A DNA stretch of 21,208 nucleotides from Bacilli bacterium. GTDB taxonomy: Bacteria; Bacillota_I; Bacilli_A; RF39; UBA660. The stretch covers positions 1 to 21,208 of the forward strand of contig JAQUFI010000014.1 of the NCBI GenBank assembly GCA_028684735.1, written 5' to 3'. A model generated the notes under the pieces. It was not told where the DNA came from and searched no databases. It worked only from the letters and a program-made list of their open reading frames with translations. Both the position numbers and the translations under genes were made by a program. Numbering within the stretch: the stretch's first letter is position 1; every line of letters starts with the position of its first letter. Below, piece after piece: positions 1-7,843 of the stretch.

Positions 1-1
1 T

Positions 2-1291
2 AATGCGGCTCAGCAATTTAAAGAAGGAGATGTTCTCCACTGGTGGCATCCAAAATTAAATATTGGATTACGTTCTTTATATAAAGATGATTACTTATGG
101 CTTATTTATGCGATTAGTGAGTATATCAATATAACTGATGATCTTAGTATTTTAGATGAGAAAGTTGCTTTTATTGAAGGTTTAACTTTACAACCAAAAG
201 AGCATGAGAAGTTAATCGATTATCATGTTAGTGATGAGACAACGACTTTATACCAACGTTGTGAATTAATTATTCGTAAAGCGATGAATGAATTAGGCAA
301 AAATGGTCTTCCATTAATGGGTGGAGGCGATTGGAACGATGGTATGAATTATATTGGTATTAAAGGTAAAGGAACGAGTGTTTGGCTTGGCTTCTTCTTA
401 TACCAAATGATTGAAAAGTTAGTGGATTTCACAAATAAATATGATTCTAAGATTAATGTTAATGAGTATTTAGAATTTAATGAAAAGTTAAAAACTTCCA
501 TCTTAAAAGAAGCTTGGGATGGCAAACATTACTTAAGAGCTTTCTTTGATAATGGTCATACGGTTGGTTCTAAGAACAATCAAGAAGGAAGTATTGATCT
601 ATTGTCACAAAGTTTTGCTATTTTATCAGGGATTGCTAATGAAAAACAAATTAAATCAATCTTTGAAGAAGTTGAAACAAAATTAGTTGATGAAGATTTA
701 AAAATAATTAAATTATTAACCCCGCCATTTGCTGAAAATAAAGATTATCCTGGTTATATTATGGATTATCCTGAAGGTATTCGTGAGAATGGTGGACAAT
801 ATACACATGCAGTGGCTTGGTATATTATGGCTTTAATTAAGCTGGGTAAGTATGATTTAGCGTTTAAATACTATCAAATGATTAATCCAATTAATCGCAC
901 ATTAACTAAAAAGGATGCTTTAAATTATAAAGTCGAACCTTATGTCTTTGTAGCTGATATCTATAGTAATAAAAACTTTGCGGGACAAGGTGGATGGAGT
1001 TGGTATACAGGTACTAGTGGTTGGTTTTACCGAGTAGCTTTAATCGACATATTAGGCTTTAATATAAGAGGAAGTAGACTTTATATTCATCCTCATGTTC
1101 CAACTAAATGGAAAGATTATTCCCTTGAATTCCGTTATCGTAATACCCTTTATAAGATTGAAGTTTTATTAAATCAATCAAGCAATGAAATATTGATTGA
1201 TGGTACTACGTCGGAAAATGAATATCTTGAATTAGTTGACGACAAGAAGACTCATTTAGTTACAGTAAAGGTTAGTGATAAAAATGATTAA
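2..1291 (+). CDS. GH94 glycoside phosphorylase-like protein, C-terminal part (5' end outside window)
   Basis: The reading frame is open from base 2, so the gene enters from the left; 429 C-terminal residues are visible. Family marks are clear: a GDVLHWWHP segment near the visible start, G-G-G-D-W-N-D around visible residues 107-113 (the DWND motif carries the GH94 general-acid Asp), a GKGTSVWLGFF segment, HAVAWY, and TGTSGWFYR followed by a C-terminal beta domain. GH94 enzymes split beta-glucosides with phosphate to alpha-glucose-1-phosphate (cellobiose, laminaribiose and 1,2-beta-oligoglucan phosphorylases); the same domain ends the very large cyclic beta-1,2-glucan synthases. The missing N-terminus would tell these apart. 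The gene overlaps pgi by 8 bases, and a hexose-phosphate mutase follows. That favours a catabolic phosphorylase whose product enters glycolysis. The substrate cannot be named. Confidence 0.85.
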   Translation, partial: NAAQQFKEGDVLHWWHPKLNIGLRSLYKDDYLWLIYAISEYINITDDLSILDEKVAFIEGLTLQPKEHEKLIDYHVSDETTTLYQRCELIIRKAMNELGKNGLPLMGGGDWNDGMNYIGIKGKGTSVWLGFFLYQMIEKLVDFTNKYDSKINVNEYLEFNEKLKTSILKEAWDGKHYLRAFFDNGHTVGSKNNQEGSIDLLSQSFAILSGIANEKQIKSIFEEVETKLVDEDLKIIKLLTPPFAENKDYPGYIMDYPEGIRENGGQYTHAVAWYIMALIKLGKYDLAFKYYQMINPINRTLTKKDALNYKVEPYVFVADIYSNKNFAGQGGWSWYTGTSGWFYRVALIDILGFNIRGSRLYIHPHVPTKWKDYSLEFRYRNTLYKIEVLLNQSSNEILIDGTTSENEYLELVDDKKTHLVTVKVSDKND

Positions 1292-2486
1292 GTTTGATTT
1301 TGAAACCTATATGAAAGAGTTTGATAATCGTCATGATTATCAAATAAAAGTAAATAAGATCAAGGATAAACTAGAAGTCAGTGGCGATATGAATGATTGG
1401 TATGATTTAGACAAATGTGTACCATCTGAAGTCTTAAGTGATATCCTTGATACGAGTGCCTTTATTCGTCAAAATTGTGATGTTTTTCTCGTTATTGGAG
1501 TTGGTGGTTCATCATTAGGAGCAAGAGCGATAACCGAGGCTTTTAAACCATATTTTGAAGATAAACATCCAGAAATTATTTTCTTAGGTTCTTCGTTATC
1601 ATCTTCTTATTTAGAAGAATTAATAGAATATATTAAAGATAAGGAAGTAATCGTTAATGTGATTTCTAAATCAGGTTCAACCTTTGAAACTAATTTATAT
1701 TTTGATTATTTATATGAAGAATTAAAGAAAAAGTATTCTAAAGAAGAATTAAATAAAAGAATTATTATAACAACTGATATAAAAGAGGGAAGTTTAAGAG
1801 AATTAGTTGATCAAAAAAACTATAAATCATTTGTTTTCCCAACTAATATTGGTGGGAGATATTCTGTTTTAACAGTGGTTGGGTTATTACCAATCGCTGT
1901 TATGGGAATCGATATTGTAGAAATCATTAGAGGGGCTAGAGAATTAAATAAGGAAGTAGCTTTTGATTACGCGATTACTAGAGATTTATTATATAAAGAT
2001 GGGAAAGTCGTAGAATCATTTACGATATATGAACCAAAGCTATTATCATTTGTTGAATGGATTAAACAGTTACTAGCTGAAACTCAAGGTAAAAATAACC
2101 TTGGAATACTTCCAGTAGCAACTCTAAATACTGGGGACTTACATTCCTTAGGCCAATATTATCAGGAAGGTAGCAGGATTTTGTTTGAAACCGTTATTAA
2201 TATCGATGATAGTACTGATATAACTATTGATAAATATAATAAAAAATTAGATTCTATTAATAGAATCGTAGCTAATCAAGTAGCTAAATCTCATCAAAAA
2301 GATGAAACCTATAGTAATTTTATTACCTTAGATAGATTAACTGCTTATAATTTAGGGCAACTTATTTACTTCTTTGAGATAGCAGCTGCAACAGGAGCTT
2401 ATCTATTAGAGGTTAATCCTTTTGATCAACCTGGTGTTAGTGACTATAAGAAATTAGTAGCAAGGGAGTTGGAAAAAGGTGAGTAA
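1284..2486 (+). CDS. pgi: glucose-6-phosphate isomerase
   Basis: Cytosolic interconversion of glucose-6-phosphate and fructose-6-phosphate. In a 400-residue protein I see the sugar-phosphate (SIS) loops VIGVGGSSLGA (about residues 70-80) and VISKSGSTFET (about 126-136). There are also GGRYSVLT (about 190), AETQGKNNLG with the catalytic Glu (about 265), HSLGQYYQEGSR (about 287), and the C-terminal family signature NPFDQPGVSDYK. It is shorter than the roughly 450 residues usual in Bacilli, mainly at the N-terminus, but no motif is missing. An in-frame GTG at 1275 sits only 3 bases after the AAAGG at 1267-1271, so I prefer the ATG at 1284. It overlaps the GH94 gene by 8 bases and the downstream mutase by 8 bases, which implies translational coupling. 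It supplies fructose-6-P to glycolysis and to ManC. Confidence 0.95.
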   Translation: MIKFDFETYMKEFDNRHDYQIKVNKIKDKLEVSGDMNDWYDLDKCVPSEVLSDILDTSAFIRQNCDVFLVIGVGGSSLGARAITEAFKPYFEDKHPEIIFLGSSLSSSYLEELIEYIKDKEVIVNVISKSGSTFETNLYFDYLYEELKKKYSKEELNKRIIITTDIKEGSLRELVDQKNYKSFVFPTNIGGRYSVLTVVGLLPIAVMGIDIVEIIRGARELNKEVAFDYAITRDLLYKDGKVVESFTIYEPKLLSFVEWIKQLLAETQGKNNLGILPVATLNTGDLHSLGQYYQEGSRILFETVINIDDSTDITIDKYNKKLDSINRIVANQVAKSHQKDETYSNFITLDRLTAYNLGQLIYFFEIAAATGAYLLEVNPFDQPGVSDYKKLVARELEKGE

Positions 2487-3861
2487 GATTAATCCATTAA
2501 TTTTTAGAGCTTATGATATAAGAGGAGTTTATCCTATTGATATAAATGAAGAAATGGCTTATACTCTTGGTCAAAGCTTAGGAACCTATATTAGTATAAG
2601 AGGTAAGAAAGAGGCTATTGTTGGTTATGATAATCGTCTTTCTTCACCTACTCTAAGTGAATCCTTAATCAAAGGAATTACTAGTACTGGTATTGATGTC
2701 ATTGATTTAGGACTAGTGACAACACCAATGTTTTATTATGCGAGATATCATTTAAATATTTGGTCAGGAATGATGATTACTGCTAGTCATAATCCAAGTC
2801 ATCATAATGGGTTTAAAATGTCTTTTGATGAAGAAGGCAATGCCCTAGGAGATGAAATTCAAGATTTCTATCAGTTTACTATTAAAGGAGATTTCGTTAA
2901 AGGTGAAGGTAAGGTTAAGAAATTCGATATTAAAGAAAAATATCTAGATATGATTAAAAATTCCCTTGAACTTGGGGAAAACAAGATAAAAGTAGCAGTG
3001 GATTGTGGTAACGGGACAACGGCTATTGTCATTAAAGATATTCTTGATTCATTACCTATTGAATACGACCTTTTATATGCTGAAAGTGATCCTACTTTTC
3101 CTAATCACCATCCAGATCCTTCAGTACCAGAGAATCTAATCCATTTACAAAAACGTGTTACAGAATTAAATTATGATTTTGGTTTTGCTTTAGATGCAGA
3201 TGGAGATAGGATTGGAATTGTTGATCACTTAGGAAATGTGATTAGTAATGACTTTTATTTAATTATTATGTATCGCTTTTTGAAAGAACAATTAAAGAGT
3301 AAAACTGCTTTATTCGATGTTAAATGTTCTAAATCATTAATCGATGAAGTAGATAAATTAGGACTTAAGTATATTATGAGTCGCACTGGTAATTCTTATG
3401 TTTATCGAAGAGTTAAACTAGAAAATGTTGAATTGGGTGGAGAATATTCAGGACATATCTTCTTCAATGATCGTTTTCCAGGATTTGACGATGGTATTTA
3501 TGCAGGATTAAGGATGATTGAAGTTTTATCAAAAACCGGTAAAACTATTCCTGAATTACTAACGGGAATAAATAAATATTATTCAACTCCTGAAATAAAG
3601 TTATCGATTAGTGATGAACATAAATTTTTATTGATTGAAGAAATAAAAAAAGCTTTAAAGCACCAATCCTATCATATTAATGAAACCGATGGCATTAGAA
3701 TTGAAGATAAAGACTTTTGGGTCTTAATTAGAGCTTCTAATACAACACCTTCGTTAACGATGAGGTTTGAAGCAGCCAGTGAACCTTTATTAGATCATAT
3801 TCAAAAAGATTACTTAGCTTTAATTGATAAACTCATAAAAGAAAAAGGATTTAAGATATAA
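2479..3861 (+). CDS. phosphoglucomutase/phosphomannomutase (alpha-D-phosphohexomutase family)
   Basis: A 460-residue phosphohexomutase that moves phosphate between C1 and C6 of glucose and/or mannose. The four family motifs are in order: TASHNPSHHNGFKM with the catalytic Ser (about residue 102), metal-binding DADGDRIGIVD (about 240), sugar-specificity loop GGEYSGHIFF (about 318), and phosphate-binding RASNTTPSLTMRFE (about 420). The GGEYSGH and GFDDGIY segments resemble the dual-specificity AlgC type more than CpsG. Start is GTG at 2479, overlapping the pgi stop. After the GH94 enzyme it would convert glucose-1-P to glucose-6-P. It is also the only visible candidate for the mannose-6-P to mannose-1-P step between the two activities of ManC at 8866, and could provide glucose-1-P for dTDP-glucose. 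Sugar preference cannot be read from sequence alone. Confidence 0.9.
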   Translation: MSKINPLIFRAYDIRGVYPIDINEEMAYTLGQSLGTYISIRGKKEAIVGYDNRLSSPTLSESLIKGITSTGIDVIDLGLVTTPMFYYARYHLNIWSGMMITASHNPSHHNGFKMSFDEEGNALGDEIQDFYQFTIKGDFVKGEGKVKKFDIKEKYLDMIKNSLELGENKIKVAVDCGNGTTAIVIKDILDSLPIEYDLLYAESDPTFPNHHPDPSVPENLIHLQKRVTELNYDFGFALDADGDRIGIVDHLGNVISNDFYLIIMYRFLKEQLKSKTALFDVKCSKSLIDEVDKLGLKYIMSRTGNSYVYRRVKLENVELGGEYSGHIFFNDRFPGFDDGIYAGLRMIEVLSKTGKTIPELLTGINKYYSTPEIKLSISDEHKFLLIEEIKKALKHQSYHINETDGIRIEDKDFWVLIRASNTTPSLTMRFEAASEPLLDHIQKDYLALIDKLIKEKGFKI

Positions 3862-3881
3862 TAAAAATAATATTTATATGA

Positions 3882-3914
3882 AATAACACCTTAAAAAAGA
3901 GGTGTTATTTTTTT
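3882..3914 (+). terminator. intrinsic terminator after the phosphohexomutase
   Basis: A perfect 10-bp stem, AATAACACCT (3882-3891) with AGGTGTTATT (3900-3909), has an 8-base loop and runs into a T-tract ending at 3914. It separates the sugar-phosphate operon from the polysaccharide cluster. Confidence 0.92.
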
Positions 3915-3961
3915 ATAATCTAAATATAGATACTAATACTTATGATATAAGATGATATAGT

Positions 3962-3991
3962 TTGATTTTGAACATATTAATATGTTAAAAT
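3962..3991 (+). promoter_or_regulatory. promoter of the polysaccharide cluster with a palindromic operator candidate in the spacer
   Basis: TTGATT (3962-3967), an 18-base spacer and TAAAAT (3986-3991) form a plausible sigma-A promoter about 90 bases upstream of rfbC. The spacer and first base of the -10 contain AACATATTAATATGTT (3971-3986), a perfect 16-bp palindrome. A dimeric repressor bound there would block RNA polymerase directly. An alternative -35, TTGAAC at 3968, overlaps the palindrome. The promoter is inferred from sequence; no regulator gene lies in the window. Confidence 0.6.
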
Positions 3992-4001
3992 TAGTGTAGT
4001 A

Positions 4002-4062
4002 GTGGGTTACCAAGCTAGGACTATAAAAAATATTACAATCCTAAATTATCAATGTAACTCAT
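4002..4062 (+). promoter_or_regulatory. potentially structured 5' leader of rfbC
   Basis: The RNA between the predicted start point (about 3998) and the rfbC RBS can fold. GTGGGTTAC (4002-4010) pairs with GTAACTCAT (4054-4062), 9 bp with two G-U pairs. Inside, TAGGA (4016-4020) pairs with TCCTA (4039-4043). The RBS at 4071-4077 lies just outside the outer helix. I match it to no known riboswitch or leader class. There is no T-tract, so it is not an intrinsic terminator. Confidence 0.4.
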
Positions 4063-4082
4063 AAAAGAAAAAAGGTGAAAAA

Positions 4083-4655
4083 ATGAAATTGATCAAAACT
4101 AATTTAAAAGATTGTTATCTCATAGAACCTAATAAATTTGAGGATGAAAGAGGATATTTTAGTCCATATTTTATTCAAAAAGATTATATTATGGAAAATA
4201 TTAAGTTTAATGGTGTTGTACAAGCAAATCGTTCAAAAAGTTCTAAAGGAGTACTTAGAGGACTACATTTTCAATTAGAACCTAAATCTCAAGCTAAAAT
4301 CGTTGAAGTAATAAAAGGATCAGCCGTTGATATCGTTGTTGATATTAGAGAATATTCACCAACATATGGTAAATATGAATGTGTTTTATTGAGTGATGAT
4401 AATAATAGACAATTATTTATTCCAAAAGGGTTTGCCCATGGTTTTATTAGTCTTGAGGATAATTCAGTTTTTCAATATCTTGTTGATAATGATTATGCTC
4501 CCGAATTAGAAAAAGGCATTCTGTTGACTGATCCCGAACTAAAAATTCCTTTAGACAAAATATTTAAAGAATATGAAATAGATAATCCTTTATTATCCGA
4601 AAAAGATCAAAAACATCTAACTTTATCTAAAAGTCCTAAATTTTTTAAATATTAG
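4083..4655 (+). CDS. rfbC: dTDP-4-dehydrorhamnose 3,5-epimerase
   Basis: This cupin enzyme epimerises C3 and C5 of dTDP-4-keto-6-deoxyglucose in dTDP-L-rhamnose synthesis. In 190 residues, a normal family length, I see FEDERGYF (19-26), RGLHFQ with the catalytic His62, VVDIREYSPTYGKY (about 85-98), and FIPKGFAHGF (112-121). Next comes the region around Tyr132 and DNDYAPE that holds the catalytic Tyr and closes the site. ATG 4083 has AAAGGTGA a few bases upstream. It is the first gene of the cluster, and rfbD follows after 8 bases. The order is C-D-B, and no rfbA (glucose-1-phosphate thymidylyltransferase) is present in the window. Confidence 0.95.
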   Translation: MKLIKTNLKDCYLIEPNKFEDERGYFSPYFIQKDYIMENIKFNGVVQANRSKSSKGVLRGLHFQLEPKSQAKIVEVIKGSAVDIVVDIREYSPTYGKYECVLLSDDNNRQLFIPKGFAHGFISLEDNSVFQYLVDNDYAPELEKGILLTDPELKIPLDKIFKEYEIDNPLLSEKDQKHLTLSKSPKFFKY

Positions 4656-4663
4656 GAATTATC

Positions 4664-5518
4664 ATGATTATAGTTACTGGGTATACAGGACAATTAGGTT
4701 ATGATGTTACAAATGAATTAGAAAATAGAGGATTTAAAAATATTGTATCTTTAGGAAGTAAGGATTTAGATATAACTGATAGACAAGCTGTTATAGAAAA
4801 AATAACAACTTTAAAACCTAGTGTTATTTTTCATAATGCGGCATATACAAAGGTTGATTTAGCTGAAGAGGATTATGAAAAATGTTATAGTGTAAATGTT
4901 TTGGGTACTGAAAATATTGTTGAAGCAGCCAAGTTGGTTGATGCAAAAATAATTTATATTAGTACGGATTATGTTTTTGATGGGAAAAAAGAAGGCTTTT
5001 ATGACATAAAGGATAAACCAAATCCCTTAAATGTCTATGGGAAAACAAAGTATTTGGGAGAAATAATAGTAAAAAAATATCCTAAACATTTTATTGTTAG
5101 AACATCTTGGGTCTTTGGAAAGAATGGTCCAAATTTTATTACAACGATGTTAAATTTATCTGAAATAAAGAATGAATTAAATATAGTTAATGATCAAATT
5201 GGTAGTCCAACTTATAGTGTCGATTTAGCTAAATTATTAGTTGAAATATCGATGACTGAAAAGTATGGAATATATCATGCCACCAATGATGGTTATTGCA
5301 GTTGGGATGAATTCGCAGAATATATTTTTAAAATTAATGCAAAAAATGTCGAAATAAATAAAGTGAAAACATCTGAATACATTGCTAAGGCAATCAGACC
5401 ATTAAATTCTAAACTTAATAAACAATCTTTAATTGATAATGATTTTGAAGGATTGCCATCTTGGAAGGATGCAGTAAAAAGATATAGTTTAGAATTAAAA
5501 AAGGAAATGAGGAAGTAA
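4664..5518 (+). CDS. rfbD: dTDP-4-dehydrorhamnose reductase
   Basis: NAD(P)H-dependent short-chain (extended SDR) reductase making dTDP-L-rhamnose, the last step of the pathway. The 284-residue protein opens with the nucleotide-binding loop VTGYTGQLG (4-12). It then has HNAAYTKVDLAE (57-68), ISTDYVFDG with the active-site Ser/Thr (99-107), YGKTK as the YxxxK catalytic pair (Tyr125, Lys129), and RTSWVFG. The RBS is weak (AGGAATT just upstream of the ATG), as expected for a tightly packed operon gene. One base separates its TAA from the GTG of rfbB. Confidence 0.94.
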   Translation: MIIVTGYTGQLGYDVTNELENRGFKNIVSLGSKDLDITDRQAVIEKITTLKPSVIFHNAAYTKVDLAEEDYEKCYSVNVLGTENIVEAAKLVDAKIIYISTDYVFDGKKEGFYDIKDKPNPLNVYGKTKYLGEIIVKKYPKHFIVRTSWVFGKNGPNFITTMLNLSEIKNELNIVNDQIGSPTYSVDLAKLLVEISMTEKYGIYHATNDGYCSWDEFAEYIFKINAKNVEINKVKTSEYIAKAIRPLNSKLNKQSLIDNDFEGLPSWKDAVKRYSLELKKEMRK

Positions 5519-5519
5519 T

Positions 5520-6533
5520 GTGAAAAAAGTTTTAGTTACAGGAGGGGCTGGCTTTATTGCTAGTAACTTTTTACATTATATGGTTGATAAGTATCCTAAC
5601 TACAATTTTGTTTGTTTAGATGCTTTAACATATGCGGGAAACTACAACAATTTAGAACCTATTATAGATAAAGATAATTTTAAATTTGTAAAAGGAGATA
5701 TAACAGATATAAGATTAGTTGATAAGTTATTTAAAGAAGAGAATTTTAATTGGGTTATTAATTTTGCAGCCGAAAGTCATGTTGATAATTCAATTAGTAA
5801 TCCCAGCATATTTTTGACTACTAATATTATTGGTACTCAGATATTAATGGATAAATCCAGAAAATATGAAGTTGAAAGATATCATCAAGTATCTACTGAT
5901 GAGGTTTATGGTGATTTGCCATTAGATAGGCCTGATTTGTTATTTACAGAAACAACACCACTACATGCATCAAGCCCATATTCTTCTAGTAAAGCTGGTG
6001 CTGATTTATTAGTAGAGTCATATTATCGAACTTTTGGTTTACCAATCACCATTTCCAGATGCTCAAATAATTATGGACCTTATCAATTTCCAGAAAAATT
6101 AATACCAGTTGTTATTAGTAAAGCCCTAAAAGATGAACTAATACCAGTGTATGGAACAGGGAAAAATATTAGGGATTGGATACATGTATACGATCATAAT
6201 ATCGGTATTGATATGATATTACATCATGGGAAAGTTGGCGAAATATATAATTTAGGAGGGCGTTCAGAAAGGACTAATTTAGAAGTGGTAAAAACAATTT
6301 TAAAATATTTAAATAAATCAGAAGCTTTGATTAATTATGTAACTGATCGTCCTGGGCACGATTTGCGCTATGGAATAGATTGTACAAAAATAGAAAATGA
6401 ACTTAGCTGGTTAAGAACTTATAATTTTGATAAAGGGATAAAAGAAACAATTGATTGGTATACAAATAATCAAAATTGGATTGAAGATATTGAAACTGGA
6501 AATTATCAAAAGACTTATTATCAAAGAAAATAG
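5520..6533 (+). CDS. rfbB: dTDP-glucose 4,6-dehydratase
   Basis: Extended SDR enzyme that dehydrates dTDP-glucose to dTDP-4-keto-6-deoxyglucose using bound NAD. In 337 residues I see TGGAGFIAS (7-15, with Ala where many homologues have Gly), LDALTYAGNYNNL (33-45), FAAESHVDNS (82-91), STDEVYGD with Thr126-Asp127-Glu128, the catalytic YSSSK (Tyr154, Lys158), and RCSNNYGPYQFPEKLIP. The start is GTG at 5520 with a strong GAGGAAG 5 bases upstream, so the initiator is GTG, one base past the rfbD stop. It needs dTDP-glucose from an RfbA-type enzyme not encoded here. An AT-only hairpin (6529-6537 with 6550-6558) straddles its stop but lacks a T-tract. Confidence 0.95.
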   Translation: MKKVLVTGGAGFIASNFLHYMVDKYPNYNFVCLDALTYAGNYNNLEPIIDKDNFKFVKGDITDIRLVDKLFKEENFNWVINFAAESHVDNSISNPSIFLTTNIIGTQILMDKSRKYEVERYHQVSTDEVYGDLPLDRPDLLFTETTPLHASSPYSSSKAGADLLVESYYRTFGLPITISRCSNNYGPYQFPEKLIPVVISKALKDELIPVYGTGKNIRDWIHVYDHNIGIDMILHHGKVGEIYNLGGRSERTNLEVVKTILKYLNKSEALINYVTDRPGHDLRYGIDCTKIENELSWLRTYNFDKGIKETIDWYTNNQNWIEDIETGNYQKTYYQRK

Positions 6534-6604
6534 ATATATGTAAATAATGATATCTATTATAAATTAAATATCCACGAAAATTTAATTGTTCAATAATATA
6601 GGTT

Positions 6605-6619
6605 ATATGCAGCGCATAT
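6605..6619. repeat. short inverted repeat upstream of the TuaG-like gene
   Basis: ATATGC (6605-6610) and GCATAT (6614-6619) surround a 3-base loop immediately before the RBS AGAAGGGA. It could be a small mRNA hairpin near the ribosome site. In the 102-base gap between rfbB and the next gene I see no convincing promoter or T-tract, so I assume read-through from rfbB. Confidence 0.35.
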
Positions 6620-6635
6620 GTAGAAGGGATTAATA

Positions 6636-7436
6636 ATGAAAAATAAAAGTAATCCATTAGTTAGTATTATAACATCTAGCTATAATAGGGAAAAATATAT
6701 TGCTGAAACAATAGAATCAGTATTAAATCAAACATATCAAAATTATGAAATGATAATTGTTGATGATATTTCAACTGATAATACCATTAAAATTATAAAA
6801 GAATATCAAAAAAAAGATAAGAGAATAAAATTGATAAAGTTATCTGAAAAAGGTGGAACAAGTATTGCTAGGAATCGAGCTATACTGGAAGCAAAAGGGA
6901 AATATGTTGCTTTTTTAGATAGCGATGATTTATGGTATAAAGATAAGCTAGAAAAACAAATTAAATTCATGGAAGAAAATAATATATATTTTTCTTATAC
7001 TGATTATGAATATATTAATGAGAAGAGTGAACTTATAAATTTAAGACGTATTGCCCCTAAGAAAGTTACATATTTGAGAATGCTTTTAGGTAATTATGTG
7101 GGTTGTTTAACTGTTGTTTATAATGCAGAAGAAACAGGATTAATTCAAATACCTAAAATAGATAAACGAAATGACTATGCTTTGTGGTGTTTTATTTTAA
7201 ACAAACTAAGATACGGTTATAAGTATGATGAAGTGCTAGCAAAGTATCGTAAAGCAAAATCAAATTCACTATCATCAGGTAATAAATTTAAATTGATAAA
7301 ATATCACTATCAATTACATCATAAAATAAATAAATTTAATCCTATAACTTCTTGTTTTCTTATTTTTACAAATGCCATAACATCATTTCTATTTAAAAAA
7401 AGAATTAGAGAAAAAAATAGAATTAAAACATACTAA
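6636..7436 (+). CDS. family 2 glycosyltransferase, TuaG-like
   Basis: A GT-A fold inverting glycosyltransferase of 266 residues. The N-terminus LVSIITSSYNREKYI (8-22), IVDDISTDNT with Asp43-Asp44 for nucleotide binding, and AFLDSDDLWYKDKLEKQ (about 92-108) with the D-S-D-D metal site are standard GT2. The second half (GCLTVVYNAEETG, then RNDYALWCFILNK and a Ser-rich end) looks very much like Bacillus TuaG of teichuronic acid synthesis. No membrane helix is obvious, though the C-terminus is basic with a hydrophobic stretch (FLIFTNAITSFLF) that may touch the membrane. ATG 6636 follows AGAAGGGA. Donor and acceptor sugars are unknown; rhamnose or a mannose-derived sugar fits the cluster. Confidence 0.88.
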   Translation: MKNKSNPLVSIITSSYNREKYIAETIESVLNQTYQNYEMIIVDDISTDNTIKIIKEYQKKDKRIKLIKLSEKGGTSIARNRAILEAKGKYVAFLDSDDLWYKDKLEKQIKFMEENNIYFSYTDYEYINEKSELINLRRIAPKKVTYLRMLLGNYVGCLTVVYNAEETGLIQIPKIDKRNDYALWCFILNKLRYGYKYDEVLAKYRKAKSNSLSSGNKFKLIKYHYQLHHKINKFNPITSCFLIFTNAITSFLFKKRIREKNRIKTY

Positions 7437-7483
7437 TAACATCATTTTTGATTTTCTAACAAAATGTTTTGAAAGGAACAGTT

Positions 7484-7843
7484 ATGAAGAAAGAATATAT
7501 TATTTTAATGGGAGCAGGCTTTTCAAATAAAGGTGCTCAATCAATGGTTTTTACGGTAACTAGTGATTTAATAAAAAAATATTCGAACAAAAAAATAGTC
7601 ATGTTATCATCGATAGATTATAATCGCGATAAATATGATAAGGAACAGTATAAAATTATTATTGAAAAACATCCAAAATTGACCACCACTTTTTATTTGA
7701 GTGATGGATTGTATGGACTTGCTGATACATTTAATATTACTTATGATAAGGAGGAAAAAAATGAACAAAGTTGCATTTATCACTGGTATTACAGGACAAG
7801 ATGGTTCATTCTTGGCAGAACTTCTATTGGAAAAAGGTTATGA
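7484..7843 (+). pseudogene. truncated polysaccharide pyruvyltransferase (N-terminal fragment)
   Basis: The first 85-90 residues resemble the N-terminus of CsaB/WcaK-type polysaccharide pyruvyltransferases: ILMGAGFSNKGAQSMVFTV (7-25), then a Rossmann-like strand KKIVMLSSIDYNRDKY. Whole members are about 350-400 residues; this frame stops at 119. Its last 28 residues or so are only an out-of-frame reading of the start of gmd, so the real remnant ends near 7755, at the gmd ribosome site. ATG 7484 has GAAAGGA at good spacing, so the fragment is probably still translated, but half the enzyme is missing and it should be inactive. I saw no C-terminal remnant after manC. The likely cause is replacement of the rest of the gene by the incoming gmd-manC pair. 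The family assignment rests on pattern recognition of a short segment. Confidence 0.7.

Noticed and set aside
3862..4082. Small gene in the gap before rfbC
   Set aside because: No frame with a start and RBS of useful length; the gap is explained by terminator, promoter and leader.
6403..6657. Open frame on the minus strand over the rfbB 3' end
   Set aside because: It is antisense to rfbB, has no RBS and no recognisable protein features; AT-rich sequence gives such frames by chance.
7376..7448. Direct repeat ATAACATCATTT at 7377-7388 and 7436-7447
   Set aside because: It is 12 bases in very AT-rich DNA, with no transposase, no target-site pattern and no matching copy at the far side of gmd-manC; probably chance.
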